A stretch of 37,912 nt of DNA, taken from positions 1 to 37,912 of the forward strand of contig JACOYX010000002.1 in NCBI GenBank assembly GCA_016181585.1. Direction: 5' to 3'. This DNA is from Candidatus Sungiibacteriota bacterium. GTDB taxonomy: Bacteria > Patescibacteriota > Minisyncoccia > Sungbacterales > HO2-52-23. Numbering within the stretch: the stretch's first letter is position 1; each line of letters starts with the position of its first letter. The notes under the pieces are model-generated. The model was not told the origin of the DNA. It saw only the letters and a list, made by a program, of their open reading frames with translations, and did not search any database. This document shows, piece after piece, positions 7,163 through 14,795 of the stretch. Both the position numbers and the translations under genes were made by a program.

Positions 7163-7930
7163 TTAACATTTTACATTTTGATTTTTAAATTTTACATTAT
7201 ATACTCCCGTCATCAAATTCCACCGTATCTTGAATACATCCATAAATACTTTTATATACGCGCCGAGTGTCACCTTGCTATCGGGATCGAATTTCCAGCG
7301 GATAGGAATAATGCCGATTGAATACCCAAGCTTTCGCGCCAATGCGAGCATTTCAATATCGAACGAGAATCCGGTCATTTTGGCGCGGGAAAAAATATCT
7401 TCCGCCGCTTTTTTGGTACACGCCTTAAATCCATTTTGCGTATCCCATATCCCCCATACGCCAAATATCTGAATTACCATGTTCCCTAAATTCCCCAGGA
7501 TTTCGCGGTACCACGGTTCCTTTATATCCCGCGTGGCGCCTGCTACATCTTTTGGATTGCGGGAAGATATAACCACGTCGAACCCCTGTTTTAACATCCT
7601 TTCCATTGCATCAAAATATTCCGGTGCAGTTGAATTATCGGCATCGGAAAAAATACGATAATCTCCAATGGACTCAAGTAATCCCCTTCGCACTGCCGCA
7701 CCCTTGCCGGTGCGTGGTAAATTGATCAAGCGTAAATTTGCAATATCTTTTCTCAAACCCAATACGATTTCTTCGGTGCGGTCTTTGGAAGAAGAATCTA
7801 CAACGATAATTTCATATCCTACCGAAAAATTTTTTGAGCGCAAATATGCATCCACTTCGCGCAGGGTTTTTTCTATCCGGCGTTCTTCATTAAGTGCGGG
7901 TATGATCCAGCTTAAATACATAAATTCCAA
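7163..7930 (-). CDS. Family 2 glycosyltransferase, dolichyl-phosphate glucosyltransferase-like
   Basis: This 255-aa GT-A fold enzyme has WIIPALNEERRIEKTL at the start, the EIIVVDSSSKDRT nucleotide-sugar site, RTGKGAAVRRG, the metal-binding FSDADNSTAPEYF (DxD-like) and GFSFDIEMLALARKLGY in the acceptor region. These are hallmarks of the Alg5/DPM-type branch that moves glucose or mannose from a nucleotide sugar to a lipid phosphate. No transmembrane segment is seen. The last ten or so residues (VKFKNQNVKC) are translated from the AT-rich spacer repeat and closely match the C-terminus of rplV, so they are probably a repeat-derived tail. Start could be the M at 7930 or 7921. Confidence 0.83.
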   Translation of the reverse strand: MEFMYLSWIIPALNEERRIEKTLREVDAYLRSKNFSVGYEIIVVDSSSKDRTEEIVLGLRKDIANLRLINLPRTGKGAAVRRGLLESIGDYRIFSDADNSTAPEYFDAMERMLKQGFDVVISSRNPKDVAGATRDIKEPWYREILGNLGNMVIQIFGVWGIWDTQNGFKACTKKAAEDIFSRAKMTGFSFDIEMLALARKLGYSIGIIPIRWKFDPDSKVTLGAYIKVFMDVFKIRWNLMTGVYNVKFKNQNVKC

Positions 7931-7935
7931 ACTAC

Positions 7936-8014
7936 AAATAACAAATAAATTTCAATAATCAATAATTCAAAACAGATTTTTTGAGTATTGATAGTTGTGA
8001 TTTATTTGTTATTT
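7936..8014. repeat. AT-rich inverted repeat between ruvX and the glycosyltransferase gene
   Basis: Perfect 14-bp arms AAATAACAAATAAA (7936-7949) and TTTATTTGTTATTT (8001-8014) enclose imperfect inner pairing (TTCAATAATCAATAATTC with GAGTATTGATAG). The right arm supplies the last codons and the stop of ruvX. Confidence 0.7.
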
Positions 8015-8388
8015 CGGTCCATGTATGATTGCAATATAATTGCCGCAGAGGCCGCGTCTTTGCTGGCCCTTTTTACTCCTGCATGCTCTGCCATGCGGCT
8101 GGTATACATTTCATTTTCGAACTCTATCGGCAAACCGCTGATGCCGCCAAGCCACGCAGAAAACTCACGCACCATACCGCTTTCTTCAGTTTCTCCGCCG
8201 TTGTCTGCAAGCGGCAAACCGATAATTATTTTTTCTATACCCTCATCAGCCAATATCTTCTTAAAATCTCCCTCAAGACGCGGATTTTTTCTCAAATATA
8301 TCGCATGAGGAAATGCAATGCGCCCTTCCGGATCTGAAATCGCAATCCCGATACGCGTCCGCCCAAAATCAATGCCTAAATATCTCAT
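8002..8388 (-). CDS. ruvX: Putative pre-16S rRNA nuclease / Holliday junction resolvase-like (YqgF/RuvX)
   Basis: This 128-aa RNase H-fold protein carries the family signatures: LGIDFGRTRIGIAISDPEG at the N-terminus, IIIGLPLADNGGETE in the middle, ENEMYTSRMAE, and KDAASAAIILQSYM near the end with the last acidic residue. The family matures the 5' end of 16S rRNA and was earlier proposed as a Holliday junction resolvase. Length is normal. It lies downstream of the map terminator and so is probably a separate transcript. Its last three codons and stop (NNK-stop) are part of an AT-rich inverted repeat. Confidence 0.9.
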   Translation of the reverse strand: MRYLGIDFGRTRIGIAISDPEGRIAFPHAIYLRKNPRLEGDFKKILADEGIEKIIIGLPLADNGGETEESGMVREFSAWLGGISGLPIEFENEMYTSRMAEHAGVKRASKDAASAAIILQSYMDRNNK

Positions 8389-8414
8389 TATTCTTCAGTT
8401 TAACAGCTCCCTTT

Positions 8415-8444
8415 AAAAAAGAAAAGCGGCCATCTAAGCCGCCC
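8415..8444 (-). terminator. Terminator of the ribosomal-secY-adk-map transcript
   Basis: On the minus strand GGGCGGC-TTAGAT-GGCCGC is followed by TTTTCTTTTTT. This Rho-independent terminator lies 10 bp after the map stop codon and marks the end of the long right-to-left ribosomal gene run. Confidence 0.9.
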
Positions 8445-8454
8445 ACAGTATAAT

Positions 8455-9267
8455 TTATATTTTCGTTAAAACTTCCGCACCTTCCCTTGTTACCGCCATC
8501 GTGTGCTCGAAGTGAGCGCCCAAACTGCCATCCGCCGTTTTAAAAGTCCATTGATCATCGGCAAGTATAACCCGCCAATCGCCGAGTGTCGCCATGGGTT
8601 CGATCGCAATCACCATATCTTCTTTAAGTTCAACGCCGCTGTACGGTTTTCCAAAGTTCGGAATCAAGGGATCCTCGTGAAGTTGGTACCCCACGCCATG
8701 CCCAGCTAGATCGCGGATAATACCCAGCTTGTCTTTTTTTAACCGCGCTTCAATCGCGGCGCCAATGTCGCCGATGTGCACTCCCGCGCGCACTGCTTGA
8801 ATACCGATATCAAGCGATTCTTTAGTCGCACGCATCAAACGTTCCGCTTCTTTCGAAATACTTCCCACCCCCACGGTAATTGCCATATCGGTGCACAGTG
8901 CGCCGTCCGGCCTTCCGTTTTGTTTTGCTATTCCTTCCCGCACCGGCCACCACATGCCGATGTCCAACCCCACTATATCACCTTCTTTTAAAATAGCATT
9001 TTTTCGAGGAATTGCGTGCACGATTTCATCATTTACTGAAATACAAAGGCTTGCCGGATATGGCCGGGAACTTCCCCGCGAAGCGTATCCTTTGAACGAA
9101 GGTACTCCGCCGGATTCTTGAATCATCTTTTCGCCCAAAAGATCAAGTTCATAAGTCGAAATACCGGCGGCTACCGCACCGGCAACGCGAGAAAGCACCT
9201 CTGCAAGACGTTTGCCGCCTTCCCGCAAAAGATCTATTTCTTGTTTGGTTTTTATGGTGATGGCCAT
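8455..9267 (-). CDS. map: Type I methionine aminopeptidase
   Basis: This 270-aa metalloprotease removes the initiator Met from new proteins. Visible landmarks: YPASLCISVNDEIVHAIP, the two metal-binding aspartates in GDIVGLDIG and CTDMAITVGVG, the HGVGYQLHEDP histidine region, AIEPM, and the final metal Glu in AHFEHTMAVT. Between the two aspartates there is a longer loop (WWPVREGIAKQNGRPDGAL) where most type I enzymes have a short YDGYYAD-like turn. Its start overlaps the adk stop by 16 bp, so the two are translationally coupled. It is the last gene before the terminator at 8415. Confidence 0.95.
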   Translation of the reverse strand: MAITIKTKQEIDLLREGGKRLAEVLSRVAGAVAAGISTYELDLLGEKMIQESGGVPSFKGYASRGSSRPYPASLCISVNDEIVHAIPRKNAILKEGDIVGLDIGMWWPVREGIAKQNGRPDGALCTDMAITVGVGSISKEAERLMRATKESLDIGIQAVRAGVHIGDIGAAIEARLKKDKLGIIRDLAGHGVGYQLHEDPLIPNFGKPYSGVELKEDMVIAIEPMATLGDWRVILADDQWTFKTADGSLGAHFEHTMAVTREGAEVLTKI

Positions 9268-9860
9268 ACTTCTTTCAACCTTTCTTTTAAAGCATTACTA
9301 AGTCGCGCCCATACTTCGCCCGGCGTGCCATTTCCATTTACATGAATAAGCCGCCCATCTTTTTTATAATAATCTATTATTGGAAAGACATGCTGTTCAA
9401 ACGATTTCATCCTATTTTTAATTGTTGACTCACTATCATCCGCTCTTCCGCGTAAAAGCAAACGTTTTGTTACCTCCGCTTCGTCTACATCTATGTAAAC
9501 TCCAATAGGAAGAGGACGTTTATGCGCTTCCATAACATCATCAAATGTTTTTGCTTCCATCAGCATACGCGGAGATCCATCGAGTATTAAATGCCGATTT
9601 GCAACTCCCTCTTCCACGAGTTCGCGAGTCCAAAGAAAAACAGTAAGCCAAAAAGGCACAAACTGACCACTTTCAAGAATGTGTTTAATAAAATCTGCTG
9701 TGGGATTATTTTTTTGGGCCAGTGTACGCAAAATCTTCCCTGTTTCGATGCGATACGCATCTTTCCCTAAATACTCGACCACGCGCACCACTTGTGTTCC
9801 TTTCCCTGAACCGGAACGCCCAAGAAACGTAATCGCTATTTTGTTGCTTAAATCTTCCAT
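9252..9860 (-). CDS. adk: Adenylate kinase
   Basis: This 202-aa P-loop kinase balances ATP, ADP and AMP. The Walker A loop reads GRSGSGKGTQ, the AMP-binding region reads YRIETGKILR, and the family's DGFPR motif appears as LDGSPRM. The LID begins at LLLRGRADDSESTIKNRM and is of the short, zinc-free form. Gene order secY-adk-map is the classic end of the spc operon. It overlaps map by 16 bp and follows secY by about 50 bp. Confidence 0.93.
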   Translation of the reverse strand: MEDLSNKIAITFLGRSGSGKGTQVVRVVEYLGKDAYRIETGKILRTLAQKNNPTADFIKHILESGQFVPFWLTVFLWTRELVEEGVANRHLILDGSPRMLMEAKTFDDVMEAHKRPLPIGVYIDVDEAEVTKRLLLRGRADDSESTIKNRMKSFEQHVFPIIDYYKKDGRLIHVNGNGTPGEVWARLSNALKERLKEVWPSP

Positions 9861-9912
9861 TGTTCTTTCATCACCTGTGAAAAAAATATATATGTGCCAA
9901 CTTGCTTATCAA

Positions 9913-11184
9913 TCACACTCCCTCATATTCCCTCATCACCAGCTGCGCATCAATCTGCTTTACCGTCTCCAACACCACCGACACCACAATCAAAAGCGCC
10001 GTCCCTCCCAACGCAAGCGACTGCACGTCGAAAACTGCACGGACAACAAGCGGCAGTACCGCAATAATACCGAGGAAAAGCCCGCCGGCAAGTGTAATGC
10101 GATTCAAAATATAATTTAAATATTCCGCCGTCGGGCGTCCGGGACGAATACCGGTAATAAACCCGCCCTGCTTTTGCAAGTTTTCTGAAATGGCATTGGC
10201 ATCAAAGGTAACTGCGGTATAAAAATAAGTGAACAGAAAAACAAGAAAAAAGTAGACAATGCCGTATATCCATTGATTATTGAAAATCTCTATCAAAAAT
10301 TTTGCCGCGCTTTGCACATAGGGATTACTTGCACCCGTAAGAAAACTTCCGATAAGTCCCGGAAACAAAATAATGGAAATGGCAAAAATGATCGGAATCA
10401 CTCCCGCTTGATTAACGCGAAGCGGAAGATGTGTCGAAACACCGCCATACATTTTCATACCGCGAATACGTTTTGCGTAAGAGACCGGAATATTGCGCTG
10501 TCCTTCGGACACCATCACCACTCCGGCAATCACCATCAGCCCGACAACGATAAACGCGAGATACGAAGGGATTTTTTCAGGACCGAAGGTAAAAAACTCC
10601 TGCTGAATACTGCGCGGAAGCGCGGAAACTATGCCCGCAAAAATAATCAGTGAAATACCATTGCCGATTCCCTTTTCAGAAATCAACTCTCCCAACCACA
10701 TTAAAAAGAGCGTGCCCGCAGTTGCCACGATCATGTTGGAAGCAAAGCCCCACACACTCAACGGGCCGATAACCTGCTGGCGCATAAGCAAAATCAAAAG
10801 GCCATAGGACTGCAAAAGCGCAAGCGGCACCGCAAGCAGGCGTGAATATTGATTAAACCGCGCACGCCCCGCCTCTCCTTCCTCTTGATACATTTCTTTA
10901 AAACGAGGAACGATCATCGTCATGAGCTGCATGATGATCGAAGCGGTAATGAAAGGTCCTACGCCAAGCATGACTATCGATAAATTGTCGAGCACGCCGC
11001 CGGAAAAGATATTGAGAAGTCCAAAAAACTGATTTCCTCCGATAAACGCTTTAAGCCGCATTGGATCCACTCCCGGCACGGGAATTGCCGCAGTAAGGCG
11101 GAACACCACCAAAACGCCAAAAATAAAAATTACCTTCTTGCGGAGGTCTGGTACGGTAAAAAGCAATGAAAGGCGTTTGAACAT
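9913..11184 (-). CDS. secY: Protein translocase subunit SecY
   Basis: This 423-aa protein has about ten hydrophobic spans and forms the membrane pore of the Sec system. It starts MFKRLSLLFTVPDLRKKVIF, has the plug-region PVPGVDP and FFGLLNIFSGG, the cytosolic-loop AKRIRGMKMYGG and the conserved NQAGVIPIIFA, and ends with FLTGIRPGRPT and a short C-tail. Length is typical. It follows rplO as in other spc operons. The half copy of the AGACC element lies between them. Confidence 0.97.
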   Translation of the reverse strand: MFKRLSLLFTVPDLRKKVIFIFGVLVVFRLTAAIPVPGVDPMRLKAFIGGNQFFGLLNIFSGGVLDNLSIVMLGVGPFITASIIMQLMTMIVPRFKEMYQEEGEAGRARFNQYSRLLAVPLALLQSYGLLILLMRQQVIGPLSVWGFASNMIVATAGTLFLMWLGELISEKGIGNGISLIIFAGIVSALPRSIQQEFFTFGPEKIPSYLAFIVVGLMVIAGVVMVSEGQRNIPVSYAKRIRGMKMYGGVSTHLPLRVNQAGVIPIIFAISIILFPGLIGSFLTGASNPYVQSAAKFLIEIFNNQWIYGIVYFFLVFLFTYFYTAVTFDANAISENLQKQGGFITGIRPGRPTAEYLNYILNRITLAGGLFLGIIAVLPLVVRAVFDVQSLALGGTALLIVVSVVLETVKQIDAQLVMREYEGV

Positions 11185-11199
11185 AAACGTTTATGTCTT

Positions 11200-11298
11200 A
11201 GACCTGCTGCTTAATTATTTTTCTACTGCAATCTTCATATTTTGGCTGTGGCTTTGCAAAAATTTCTCAACATATACCGCTTATATATGCTTCAAAAA
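11200..11298. repeat. Half copy of the AGACC palindromic element at the rplO 3' end
   Basis: Starting at AGACCTGCTG after CTT, the plus strand runs through TTCTACTGCAAT and TTTTGGCTG to the centre TCAACATATACCGCTTATAT, block for block like the complete copy at 1557. After the centre the match stops and rplO coding sequence takes over, so the right arm is missing. The last codons and stop of rplO lie inside this half element. The right limit is approximate. Confidence 0.75.
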
Positions 11299-11691
11299 CG
11301 CTTTGGAAAAAGAAACATCTTTAAATATAAATTTCTTTTTCGTGGATGCGCCTCCCCCTAAAATTTTTACTGCGGGGATGCGCCCTTTTACTTTACCAAT
11401 GAGTCCTTTTTTATACAACACTTCTGGATTTATTGTATCTCCCTCCTGAAACGATTTTTCCACAATACCAAAATTCACCGCCACCGGCTGGTTGCGATAT
11501 GACTTAAATTTATAACCCCGTAGTTTCGGAATCCGCTTGATAAGCGTACGCTCTTCTGGATGAAACTTGGCACCCGAACGCGCATGCTGACCTTTGGTGC
11601 CTCGACCGGAAAACGTACCACGTTTCCCTCCGCGCCCTATGCGAATCTCTTTTTTATTTTTATGGATTCTTTTTATCTGATGAAGCTGCAT
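11281..11691 (-). CDS. rplO: 50S ribosomal protein L15
   Basis: This 136-aa large-subunit protein has the glycine- and arginine-rich N-terminal extension (RIGRGGKRGTFSGRGTKGQ) and the globular part (VKILGGGASTKKKF). The start is set at the ATG at 11691 (MQLHQIKR). The seven upstream codons in the ORF track come from the adjacent AT-rich repeat. The C-terminus ends FSKAFLKHI, without the usual further helix after FSKSA-type sequence. The stop codon belongs to the half copy of the AGACC element, so the tail appears to have been cut and replaced. rpmD (L30), which usually precedes this gene, is absent. Confidence 0.93.
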   Translation of the reverse strand: MQLHQIKRIHKNKKEIRIGRGGKRGTFSGRGTKGQHARSGAKFHPEERTLIKRIPKLRGYKFKSYRNQPVAVNFGIVEKSFQEGDTINPEVLYKKGLIGKVKGRIPAVKILGGGASTKKKFIFKDVSFSKAFLKHI

Positions 11692-11780
11692 ATTAAATAA
11701 ATTATGAATCAAGAATTATGAATCATGATAATGATAAATGGGAGCATTCTGAATTTTTACATAATTCATAATTCATGATT
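11692..11780. repeat. AT-rich ATGAATCAAGAATTATGAAT hairpin repeat
   Basis: GAATCAAGAATTATGAATCA on the left pairs imperfectly with TAATTCATAATTCATGATTC on the right around a short loop. This is one of at least eight copies in the window (see 15476, 18018, 19990, 23250, 27342, 31400, 31780, 32660). Confidence 0.7.
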
Positions 11781-12260
11781 CTATTTGAGTTTTCTTAATG
11801 CCGTCATCGTCGCCTGCGCATTGTTTAATTTGTTTGGCGTTCGGCCGAGAATTTTTGCGCTAAGATCCTTGATACCGCCCAAATCAGCAATAACACGGAT
11901 AGGACCGCCCGCCACAAGTCCTCTTCCTTCCCGCACCGGCTTCAAAAGCACCCTTGCGGCGGATACTTTACCTTCCACTGCATAAGGAATTGTTTTCGTT
12001 TTTGTCAGTGGTATATAAACTATTTCCTTTTTACCTAGCAAAACAGCCTTTTCAACGGCCGCCGCAACATCCACACCCTTTCCTACACCAAGGCCCACGC
12101 GTCCTTTGTGGTCGCCAATCACCACTGTCGCACGAAAACTAAAACGGCGTCCTCCTGCTACCACGCGGGTAGTGCGGCGCACATCGAGCACTTTTTGGTC
12201 AAATTCCGGCCGCTCGCGCTCCATTTTTTCTCCTCTTGGTTTTCTTTCTCTTGGTTTCAT
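11781..12260 (-). CDS. rpsE: 30S ribosomal protein S5
   Basis: This 159-aa small-subunit protein is involved in decoding fidelity. The double-stranded-RNA-binding N-domain reads DVRRTTRVVAGGRRFSF then GDHKGRVGLGVGKG. The C-domain has PYAVEGKVSAARVLLKP and ends LGRTPNKLNNAQATMTALRK. The N-terminal 20 residues are basic and low in complexity. It lies 25 bp after rplR. Immediately downstream comes rplO rather than rpmD, a loss known for CPR bacteria. Confidence 0.97.
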   Translation of the reverse strand: MKPRERKPRGEKMERERPEFDQKVLDVRRTTRVVAGGRRFSFRATVVIGDHKGRVGLGVGKGVDVAAAVEKAVLLGKKEIVYIPLTKTKTIPYAVEGKVSAARVLLKPVREGRGLVAGGPIRVIADLGGIKDLSAKILGRTPNKLNNAQATMTALRKLK

Positions 12261-12285
12261 AAATATAGTATCCAGTCGTTAGCGG

Positions 12286-12645
12286 CTAAAACTTAAGTTC
12301 TCCTTTTCGCGCACCTTCTGCGACCGCTCTTACAATACCGTGATAGTCATACCCGCCCCGGTCAAATACCACCGATGAAATTCCTTGTTCTTTTGCCTTT
12401 TTTGCGAGCAATGCCCCCAACGCTTCGCCGCGTTTCATTTTTGAATCTTTCTTTTTTGCGGCGCCAAGCTCCGAATCGCGCATGGCGACAATCGTTTTTC
12501 TTGCGGTATCGTCAATAATCTGAAGTTCAATATGCTTATTTGAACGAAATACGGAAAGCCGCGGACGATCTTTGGTGCCGATTATTTTAGCGCGGATTCT
12601 TTTATGCCGCCGGATTTTTAATTGTTGTTTTTTGATTTGATTCAT
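12286..12645 (-). CDS. rplR: 50S ribosomal protein L18
   Basis: This 119-aa protein binds 5S rRNA. The motif RPRLSVFRSNKHIELQIIDD and the C-terminal VVFDRGGYDYHGIVRAVAEG are diagnostic. The start is set at the ATG at 12645 (MNQIKKQQ). The five codons before it (MSEAN) are the shared leader GAGCGAAGCGAAT, which also precedes rplF and rpsH and is therefore part of a repeat rather than coding sequence. Confidence 0.96.
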   Translation of the reverse strand: MNQIKKQQLKIRRHKRIRAKIIGTKDRPRLSVFRSNKHIELQIIDDTARKTIVAMRDSELGAAKKKDSKMKRGEALGALLAKKAKEQGISSVVFDRGGYDYHGIVRAVAEGARKGELKF

Positions 12646-12801
12646 ATTCGCTTCGCTCAAATGTAAAATGTAAATGCTTGTTCCGTGCTACGATACGGGA
12701 CCAAAATGGAAAGTGATGCACCGGCGTCATCCCGAGGGCTTGTGCCCGAAGGATCTCCTTGTTATTTCGTGGGATCCTTCAGTCACTTCGTTCCTTCAGG
12801 A
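12643..12801. repeat. 159-bp direct repeat, copy 1
   Basis: This block runs from the rplR start codon, through ATTCGCTTCGCTCAAATG, TCCGTGCTACGATACGGGA, GTCATCCCGAGGGCTTGTG and GGGATCCTTCAGTCACTTCG, into the 3' end of rplF. It matches 13326-13484 with one difference that I can find (GGGACC against GGGACT). Inside is the hairpin GAAGGATC/GGGATCCTTC. It supplies the last codons of rplF. Confidence 0.9.
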
Positions 12802-13328
12802 GCCTTCTTTCCTGCCTTTCGGCGAATCACTTCACCGCGATACCGGATTCCTTTTCCTTTATACGGTTCCGGCGGACGCAATCTCCGCACTTGCGCGGCT
12901 GTATCTCCCACAAGCTCTTTATCGATACCGTTCACCGTGATCGAATTTTTTTCAACTAAAAATTTTATTCCTTGGGGAGCCCTAAAGCGCACCGGATGAG
13001 AAAAACCAAGCTGTAAGACAAGGGTATCCCCTTCGACATTTGCGCGATACCCCACCCCCTCAAAATCAAGTTTTTTTTCAAAGCCGGAAGTAACTCCGGA
13101 AATCATGTTTGCAATAAGCGAGCGGGTAAGCCCCCACAATGCGGATGTTTTTTTGGATTCTTTTCGCGGTATTACCGACAAAAACCCTTCTTCCGATTTA
13201 AGACCCATAAAGGGATGAAAGACGCGAGTAAGCTCCCCTTTCGGCCCCTTTACGGAAACTTCAAATTCCGTGAACGTTATGTTCACTCCAGAAGGCACAG
13301 CAATTGGTTTTTTTCCAATACGACTCAT
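12783..13328 (-). CDS. rplF: 50S ribosomal protein L6
   Basis: This 181-aa protein has the two related domains of L6: SRIGKKPIAVPSGVNITF at the start, LDFEGVGYRANVEGDTLVL in the middle and the C-terminal RPPEPYKGKGIRYRGEVIRR signature. The start is set at the ATG at 13328. The five upstream codons are the repeat-derived leader MSEAN. The gene is framed by two 159-bp direct repeats, and the right-hand copy in reading direction supplies the final codons (PEGTK) and the stop. Confidence 0.96.
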   Translation of the reverse strand: MSRIGKKPIAVPSGVNITFTEFEVSVKGPKGELTRVFHPFMGLKSEEGFLSVIPRKESKKTSALWGLTRSLIANMISGVTSGFEKKLDFEGVGYRANVEGDTLVLQLGFSHPVRFRAPQGIKFLVEKNSITVNGIDKELVGDTAAQVRRLRPPEPYKGKGIRYRGEVIRRKAGKKAPEGTK

Positions 13329-13484
13329 ATTCGCTTCGCTCAAATGTAAAATGTAAATGCTTGTTCCGTGCTACGATACGGGACTAAAATGGAAAGTGAT
13401 GCACCGGCGTCATCCCGAGGGCTTGTGCCCGAAGGATCTCCTTGTTATTTCGTGGGATCCTTCAGTCACTTCGTTCCTTCAGGA
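13326..13484. repeat. 159-bp direct repeat, copy 2
   Basis: This is the second, almost identical copy of the block at 12643-12801, here between rpsH and rplF, beginning at the rplF start codon. Near identity over 159 bp implies recent duplication or gene conversion. Confidence 0.9.
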
Positions 13485-13513
13485 CATTTTGACTTTTAAA
13501 TTTTGAATTTTTA

Positions 13514-13897
13514 TTACCATATCTCCGCGATTAATTCTCCTCCTACTTTTTCTTTCCTTGCTTCATCGCTTGCCAACACACCCTTTGGTGTAGAGACAAA
13601 CAATACGCCGCCGCGAGGTGAAACCTGCAATTCTTTATACGACATATATAATCGTCGGCTCGGTTTGGAAATCAGCCGTACATCGTGCATGAGAGGATCT
13701 CCTTCCCGGTACTGCAAAACCAGCTCAAGTGTTTTCTTTATTCGTTTCCCTTTCCGTTCAACGCCTCCTATATACCCCTTTCGCTCAAGAGCTTTTGCAA
13801 TTTCGTGCTTATATTTTGAATAAGGAAATTGCACGGTCTCATGGCCGGCGCGTTGCGCGTTTTTTATTCGTATAAACATATCTGAAATTGGATCCAT
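13514..13897 (-). CDS. rpsH: 30S ribosomal protein S8
   Basis: This 127-aa 16S rRNA-binding protein starts MDPISDMFIRIKNAQRAGHE and ends with the diagnostic VSPRGGVLFVSTPKGVLAS region. It is the usual spc-operon translational repressor in other bacteria. The start is set at the ATG at 13897 because the preceding MSKAN is the same repeat-derived leader seen before rplR and rplF. Confidence 0.96.
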   Translation of the reverse strand: MDPISDMFIRIKNAQRAGHETVQFPYSKYKHEIAKALERKGYIGGVERKGKRIKKTLELVLQYREGDPLMHDVRLISKPSRRLYMSYKELQVSPRGGVLFVSTPKGVLASDEARKEKVGGELIAEIW

Positions 13898-13992
13898 ATT
13901 CGCTTTGCTCAAATTAAAAATGTAAATGCTTGTCCCGTGCTACGATACGGGATCAAAATGAAAAATTATGGTATTCCGGCAAGCCGGAATGA
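13895..13992. repeat. Partial third copy of the leader repeat plus CCGGAAT hairpin
   Basis: The first 65 bp resemble the start of the 159-bp repeat (ATTCGCTTTGCTCAAAT, CCCGTGCTACGATACGGGA) but are more diverged. Then comes GGTATTCCGGCAAGCCGGAA, a small hairpin that recurs at about 17240 and, weakly, at 29844. Confidence 0.75.
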
Positions 13993-14034
13993 ATTTATAT
14001 TTTTCATCTTGATTTTTAAACTTTACATTTTACC

Positions 14035-14220
14035 TCACCAGCTTGATTTTCTTATTCCCGGAATTTCTCCGCGGTTCGCCATTTCCCGAAAACAAATTCT
14101 GCACAAATCAAAATCCCGCATATACCCCCGCTTTCTGCCGCAACGCGCGCATCGGCGCACGACACGGGATTTGAATTTAGGTTTTTTTAACGCTCTTGCA
14201 ATAACGGATTGTTTGGCCAT
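14035..14220 (-). CDS. rpsN: 30S ribosomal protein S14, zinc-binding type
   Basis: This 61-aa protein is the short zinc form of S14. The two knuckles [20 protein letters not shown] supply four cysteines for one zinc ion, and the C-terminus [11 protein letters not shown] is diagnostic. It starts 6 bp after the rplE stop, as in most spc operons. Confidence 0.97.
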   Translation of the reverse strand: MAKQSVIARALKKPKFKSRVVRRCARCGRKRGYMRDFDLCRICFREMANRGEIPGIRKSSW

Positions 14221-14226
14221 ACGAAA

Positions 14227-14760
14227 TTATTTTAGGGGGAACCCGATTAATTTTAGCAATTCCAAACCCTCTTCTTTGGTGCGCGCAGTGGTAACAACAG
14301 TAACTTCCAGTCCGAATAAAAAGCGATAATCTTCACCTATCATCTCGGGAAATACTATATTCTCTTTTACGCCTACAGTCAAGTTTCCTTTAGGATCTAC
14401 GGAACGTATAGAAAGACCCTGAAAATCGCGTACGCGAGGAAGCGTGATCCGAGTAAACCTCGTCAAAAAATCATACATGCGCTTGCCGCGAATCGTTACT
14501 TGATAACCGATAACGAGCCCTTTTCGCGTTTTAAAAGAAGCAATGGCTTTTTTGGCGGGACGCGGCGAAGGTTTTTGCCCGGTGATGAGAGTGAGAAATT
14601 TCACTACTTCCAGCCGGTCTTTCTCGTCGCGAAATCGTCCCACGCCGCAGTTGACCACCACTTTTTCGACACGCGGAACTTCCATGCTATTTTTGTAGCC
14701 GAATTTTTCTCGCATTGCCGGCACTATTTTTTTTGTGTATTGTTCTTGGAGTATCGTCAT
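14227..14760 (-). CDS. rplE: 50S ribosomal protein L5
   Basis: This 177-aa protein binds 5S rRNA and contacts the small subunit. Signatures are VEKVVVNCGVGRFRDEKD, TGQKPSPRPAKKAIASFKTR, VTIRGKRMYDFLTRF and the C-terminal VVTTARTKEEGLELLKLIGF. Length is typical. A shortened leader like that of rplR, rplF and rpsH (GCGAAGCG before the ATG) precedes it. Confidence 0.97.
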   Translation of the reverse strand: MTILQEQYTKKIVPAMREKFGYKNSMEVPRVEKVVVNCGVGRFRDEKDRLEVVKFLTLITGQKPSPRPAKKAIASFKTRKGLVIGYQVTIRGKRMYDFLTRFTRITLPRVRDFQGLSIRSVDPKGNLTVGVKENIVFPEMIGEDYRFLFGLEVTVVTTARTKEEGLELLKLIGFPLK

Positions 14761-14795
14761 CGCTTCGCTTAAAATTTAAAATGCAAATATCAAAA

